The notes under the pieces are model-generated. The model had not been told where the DNA came from, did not search any database, and saw only the letters and a list, made by a program, of their open reading frames with translations. DNA of 49,900 nucleotides from Polaromonas sp. (GTDB lineage: Bacteria; Pseudomonadota; Gammaproteobacteria; Burkholderiales; Burkholderiaceae_C). Below, piece after piece: positions 46,799-49,900 of the stretch (positions are counted from its first letter, which is position 1; every line of letters begins with the position of its first letter). The position numbers were made by a program, and so were the translations under genes. Location of the stretch: contig NZ_JAAFGZ010000021.1 in the NCBI RefSeq assembly GCF_010365105.1, forward strand, positions 1 to 49,900, in the 5' to 3' direction.

Positions 46799-48226
46799 AT
46801 GTCCAGTATTAATTACAGCGAAACGATTCCCAACAACGTCAACCTCGGCGAAGACCGCACGCTCAAGCGCGCGCTGGAGCAATGGCAGCCGAACTTCCTC
46901 AACTGGTGGGATGAAATCGGCCCCGAAGGCTCGACCCATTCCGACGTCTACCTGCGCACCGCCGTCAGCGTCGATCCACAAGGCTGGGCGCAGTTCGGCC
47001 ACGTCAAGATGCGCGACTACCGCTGGGGCATTTTCCTGAACCCGGGCAGCGCCGACCGTGACATTCATTTTGGCGACCACAAGGGCGAAAAAGCCTGGAC
47101 CGACGTGCCCGGCGAACACCGTGCCAACCTGCGCCGCATCATCGTCACGCAAGGCGACACCGAGCCGGCATCGGTCGAGCAGCAGCGCCATCTCGGCCTG
47201 ACCGCGCCCAGCATGTACGACCTGCGCAACCTCTACCAGATCAATGTCGAGGAAGGCCGCCACCTCTGGGCGATGGTGTATCTGTTGCATAAGCATTTCG
47301 GCCGCGACGGCCGCGACGAAGCCGAAGGCCTGCTGGAGCGCCGCAGCGGCGACGAGAACAACCCGCGCATCCTGGGCGCCTTCAACGAGAAGACACCGGA
47401 CTGGCTGAGCTTTTTCATGTTCACCTACTTCACCGACCGCGACGGCAAATTCCAGCTGGCCGCGCTTGCCGAAAGCGCTTTTGATCCGCTGGCCCGCACG
47501 ACCAAGTTCATGCTGACCGAGGAAGCGCACCATATGTTCGTCGGTGAAAGCGGCATTTCGCGCGTTATCCAGCGCACCGCGCAGAAGATGAACGAGCTGA
47601 AAACAGACGATGTCGGCAAGCTGAGAGCCGCTGGCGTGATTGACCTGCCCACCATCCAGCGCTACATCAATTTCCACTACAGCGTCACCATCGACCTGTT
47701 CGGCGCTGACGAGTCGAGCAATGCCGCCACCTTCTACAGCTCCGGCCTGAAGGGCCGCTATGAAGAAGGCAAGCGCGTCGATGACCACGTGCTCAAGGGT
47801 CAGACCTACAAGGTCATCGAGGTCAAGGACGGCCAGCTGGCCGAAAAGGAAGTGCCGATGCTCAACGCGCTCAATGAAGTGCTGCGCGACGACTACATCC
47901 GTGACTCTGTGGCCGGCGTCGAGCGCTGGAACAAGGTGCTGACCAAGGCTGGCATTGCCGTGCAGCTCAAGGTGCCGCACAAGGCGTTTCACCGCAATAT
48001 CGGTTCGTTGTCGAAGGTCAAGGTGTCGCCCGATGGCCGCGTGGTGTCGGATGCTGAATGGAATGCCTGCGTGAACCAGTGGCTGCCCAGCAGCGAAGAC
48101 CGCGCCTATGTTGCCAGCCTGATGGGTCGCTGCATCGAGCCCGGCAAGTTTGCCAACTGGATTGCGCCGCCGGTCATGGGCATCAACCGCCAGCCGGTTG
48201 ACTATGACTATGTCCGATTTAACTGA
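46799..48226 (+). CDS. boxB: Benzoyl-CoA 2,3-epoxidase oxygenase component
   Basis: This di-iron oxygenase of 475 residues forms 2,3-epoxybenzoyl-CoA from benzoyl-CoA, O2 and electrons from BoxA. Ferritin-like metal motifs are visible as QINVEEGRHLW and TEEAHHMFVGESG. The opening region INYSETIPNNVNLGED is typical of BoxB. The ATG at 46799 is chosen over an upstream in-frame start at 46724 whose codons are not protein-like. Its stop codon coincides with the beginning of the third GC-rich repeat, which separates it from boxA. Confidence 0.93.
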   Translation: MSSINYSETIPNNVNLGEDRTLKRALEQWQPNFLNWWDEIGPEGSTHSDVYLRTAVSVDPQGWAQFGHVKMRDYRWGIFLNPGSADRDIHFGDHKGEKAWTDVPGEHRANLRRIIVTQGDTEPASVEQQRHLGLTAPSMYDLRNLYQINVEEGRHLWAMVYLLHKHFGRDGRDEAEGLLERRSGDENNPRILGAFNEKTPDWLSFFMFTYFTDRDGKFQLAALAESAFDPLARTTKFMLTEEAHHMFVGESGISRVIQRTAQKMNELKTDDVGKLRAAGVIDLPTIQRYINFHYSVTIDLFGADESSNAATFYSSGLKGRYEEGKRVDDHVLKGQTYKVIEVKDGQLAEKEVPMLNALNEVLRDDYIRDSVAGVERWNKVLTKAGIAVQLKVPHKAFHRNIGSLSKVKVSPDGRVVSDAEWNACVNQWLPSSEDRAYVASLMGRCIEPGKFANWIAPPVMGINRQPVDYDYVRFN

Positions 48227-48320
48227 CCCCCACGCTTGTCACTTCGCGTACTGCGCTGCCCCCCCGAGGGGGCCGCTGCGCCTGCGGCCTGGCAAAGCCA
48301 GTTCCGCGGCCCCTGCTGGT
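48224..48320 (+). repeat. Stop-codon-linked GC-rich repeat, copy 3 (after boxB)
   Basis: Begins at the boxB stop TGA (48224-48226) and continues CCCCCACGCTTGTCACTTCG to GGCCCCTGCTGG, same orientation relative to its gene as copies 1 and 2. It lies inside the boxB-boxA gap. Confidence 0.85.
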
Positions 48321-48427
48321 GGCAGAGAAAACACGCGCTCCCTGAAAGTGCTGGCTTTGAACTCCGCATTCCGCTTTGCCATCATCGTTAACGCATAGCT
48401 GCCCTCAAGCCCTTATCGGAAACCGCT
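48321..48427. other. Remaining boxB-boxA spacer
   Basis: About 107 bp after the repeat and before boxA. I see no gene; GGAAACC just upstream of the boxA ATG is the likely ribosome site. Together with the repeat it makes a 201-bp gap inside an otherwise tight operon. Confidence 0.5.
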
Positions 48428-49711
48428 ATGGACATGACCGAAATTCACGTGATCAAGCAGCATTTGATTGACCCTGAAATCTGCATCCGCTGCAACACCT
48501 GCGAAGCGACCTGCCCGGTGCAGGCCATAACGCATGATTCGATGAACTATGTGGTGGATGCCGACAAATGCAATTTCTGCATGGACTGCATTTCGCCGTG
48601 CCCGACGGGCTCGATCGACAACTGGCGCACGCTGCCGCGCGTCATGGCGTACAGCCTGGAAGCCCAACTGGGTTGGGATGAGTTGCCGGTTGAACTTACC
48701 CCGGAAGAACTGGCGGCCGAAGGCGTTGCTGCCGGTGCCATTCCCGACATCGAACCGGTGGCGCCTTCGCTGCCGGCGGCGGTCACTGGCGAGGCGGCTT
48801 TCTACAGCGCCCAGTACGGTGCCATCTTGCCTCCCTGGTCGGCCGTGCATGCCTACACCAACCTGTACGGCCCGAAAGCGGCTGAAAAATCCATCACTGC
48901 CACCGTGACAGGCAATGTGCGGGTGACCGAGATTGGCAGCGACGATTACGACACGCACCACATCGTGCTGGACTTTGGCAAGCTGCCGTTTCCGGTGCGC
49001 GAAGGCCAGTCTGTCGGCATTGTGGCGCCTGGGGTTGACGCCAACGGCCGGGCTCACCATGCACGCCAGTATTCGATTGCCAGCCCGCGCAACGGTGAGC
49101 GGCCGGGCTACAACAACCTGTCGCTGACCATCAAGCGGGTGCTGGAAGACCACCAGGGCAATCCGGTGCGCGGCGTCAGCTCGAACTACATGTGCGATTT
49201 GCAGGTCGGCGACAGGGTCCAGGTGATGGGCCCATTTGGCGCCAGTTTCCTGATGCCCAATCATCCGCGCTCGAACATCGTGATGATCTGCACTGGCACG
49301 GGCAGTGCACCGATGCGGGCCATGACCGAATGGCGTCGGCGGCTGCGCAAGTCAGGCAAGTTCGAAGGGGGCAAGCTGATGCTGTTCTTCGGCGCGCGCA
49401 CCCAGCAGGAGCTGCCTTATTTTGGCCCGCTGCAAAGCCTGCCCAAGGATTTCATCGACATCAATTTTGCGTTTTCGCGCACACCGGGTGAGCCCAAGCG
49501 TTATGTGCAGGACGTGATGCGCGAGCGCGCGACCGACCTGGCGCTGCTGCTGCAGGATGATTCGACCTTCTTTTATGTATGCGGGCTCAAAAGCATGGAG
49601 GAGGGCGTGGTGCTGGCGCTGCGCGATGTGGCGCAGCAGGCGGGGCTGGATTGGGAAGCCGTAGGCGCTGCGCTCAAGTCCCAGGGGCGGTTGCATCTTG
49701 AGACCTATTGA
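48428..49711 (+). CDS. boxA: Benzoyl-CoA 2,3-epoxidase reductase component
   Basis: This 427-residue NADPH-dependent reductase supplies electrons to BoxB. The N-terminal ferredoxin domain has two 4Fe-4S motifs, [12 protein letters not shown] and [13 protein letters not shown] ferredoxin-NADP reductase-type domain follows: flavin motif [21 protein letters not shown] and nucleotide motif [11 protein letters not shown], ending [12 protein letters not shown]. It is the last gene of the box operon. No terminator is obvious downstream. Confidence 0.93.
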   Translation: MDMTEIHVIKQHLIDPEICIRCNTCEATCPVQAITHDSMNYVVDADKCNFCMDCISPCPTGSIDNWRTLPRVMAYSLEAQLGWDELPVELTPEELAAEGVAAGAIPDIEPVAPSLPAAVTGEAAFYSAQYGAILPPWSAVHAYTNLYGPKAAEKSITATVTGNVRVTEIGSDDYDTHHIVLDFGKLPFPVREGQSVGIVAPGVDANGRAHHARQYSIASPRNGERPGYNNLSLTIKRVLEDHQGNPVRGVSSNYMCDLQVGDRVQVMGPFGASFLMPNHPRSNIVMICTGTGSAPMRAMTEWRRRLRKSGKFEGGKLMLFFGARTQQELPYFGPLQSLPKDFIDINFAFSRTPGEPKRYVQDVMRERATDLALLLQDDSTFFYVCGLKSMEEGVVLALRDVAQQAGLDWEAVGAALKSQGRLHLETY

Positions 49712-49770
49712 ATGCGGGAGTACATTCGTTTTGACCAGCCGGTTGCGTTTTGGTCTCGGATTTATGCATC

Positions 49771-49812
49771 AAATAGGCCTTTTCCGCGCGACTGTTCTAC
49801 GCAAGCAGCTAT
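49771..49812. repeat. 42-bp dispersed repeat, copy G (next to right end repeat)
   Basis: AAATAGGCC at the left and GCAGCTAT at the right; 30 of 42 positions match the reverse complement of 11171-11212. It ends 6 bp before the right end repeat begins. Confidence 0.7.
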
Positions 49813-49818
49813 TTATTT

Positions 49819-49900
49819 GAGCCAATTGCACAATTCTGCGTCATAGGTTCAGAAGACTGGTTTTTCGTAAAAGCCAAGCTGGATGCGATCGAACTGAAGA
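49819..49900. repeat. Right copy of perfect 82-bp inverted end repeat
   Basis: Exact reverse complement of 1-82. A short open frame (IAQFCVIGSEDWFFVKAK) runs to the window edge on the plus strand, preceded by a stop codon and without an ATG, so it may be an element end or the 5' flank of a gene that begins outside. Confidence 0.9.

Overview
The window looks like a chromosomal contig from a betaproteobacterium of the Comamonadaceae, most like Polaromonas or Rhodoferax. This rests on the high-GC codon use, the tig-clpP-clpX-lon block with neighbouring tRNAs, the aerobic box pathway, the many Bug-type (tripartite tricarboxylate) receptors, and small intergenic repeats of a kind I recall from that family. 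The genus is inference; no rRNA is present.

Layout. 1-82 and 49819-49900 are perfect inverted copies of one sequence. 259-6810 (minus strand) is a sulfolactate-degradation locus: GntR/UTRA regulator, sulfolactate sulfo-lyase suyA-suyB, a Bug-type receptor, two sulfolactate dehydrogenases of opposite stereospecificity (slcC, comC) and a YeiH-type exporter probably for sulfite. A perfect 17-bp palindrome lies upstream of suyA and is a good operator candidate. 6997-12333 holds an unrecognised small protein, a lipid A phosphoethanolamine transferase, a brnT-brnA toxin-antitoxin pair, and the glutathione-dependent formaldehyde genes frmA-frmB. The toxin-antitoxin pair lies between the intact frmB and a decayed duplicate of its 3' end.

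12658-22530 carries an orphan amino-acid receptor, hslR, a TctD/TctE two-component system divergent from a tctCBA transporter, a secreted type-2 PHB depolymerase and an orphan LivJ-type receptor. 22585-28502 carries ferrochelatase, a HAD phosphatase, a glutathione transferase and the squalene genes hpnC-hpnD-hpnE. 28635-33030 is an RND efflux fusion/pump pair behind a promoter with a TetR-like inverted repeat but no local regulator. 33151-39796 is the protein quality-control block (tig, clpP, clpX, lon) with four tRNAs and several clear terminators.

39960-49711 is a benzoate box-pathway locus. One arm (minus strand) has a DUF4863 gene, a wrecked boxD, benzoate-CoA ligase and a hydrolase. The other arm has boxR, boxC, boxB and boxA. 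boxD is disrupted by an internal deletion and a frameshift, and its catalytic Cys codon is changed to Ser, so the last step must be supplied from elsewhere.

Small repeats stand out. Three copies of a ~100-bp GC-rich element start exactly at the stop codons of hpnD, hpnC and boxB, in the same orientation. A second, AT-flanked family lies between frmA and frmB and beside the right-hand end repeat, and a related element appears to encode part of the tail of the RND fusion protein. No CRISPR array, prophage or complete insertion sequence was found. The best leads for something new are the end repeats, the stop-codon repeats, the brnTA/frmB arrangement and the sulfolactate operator.
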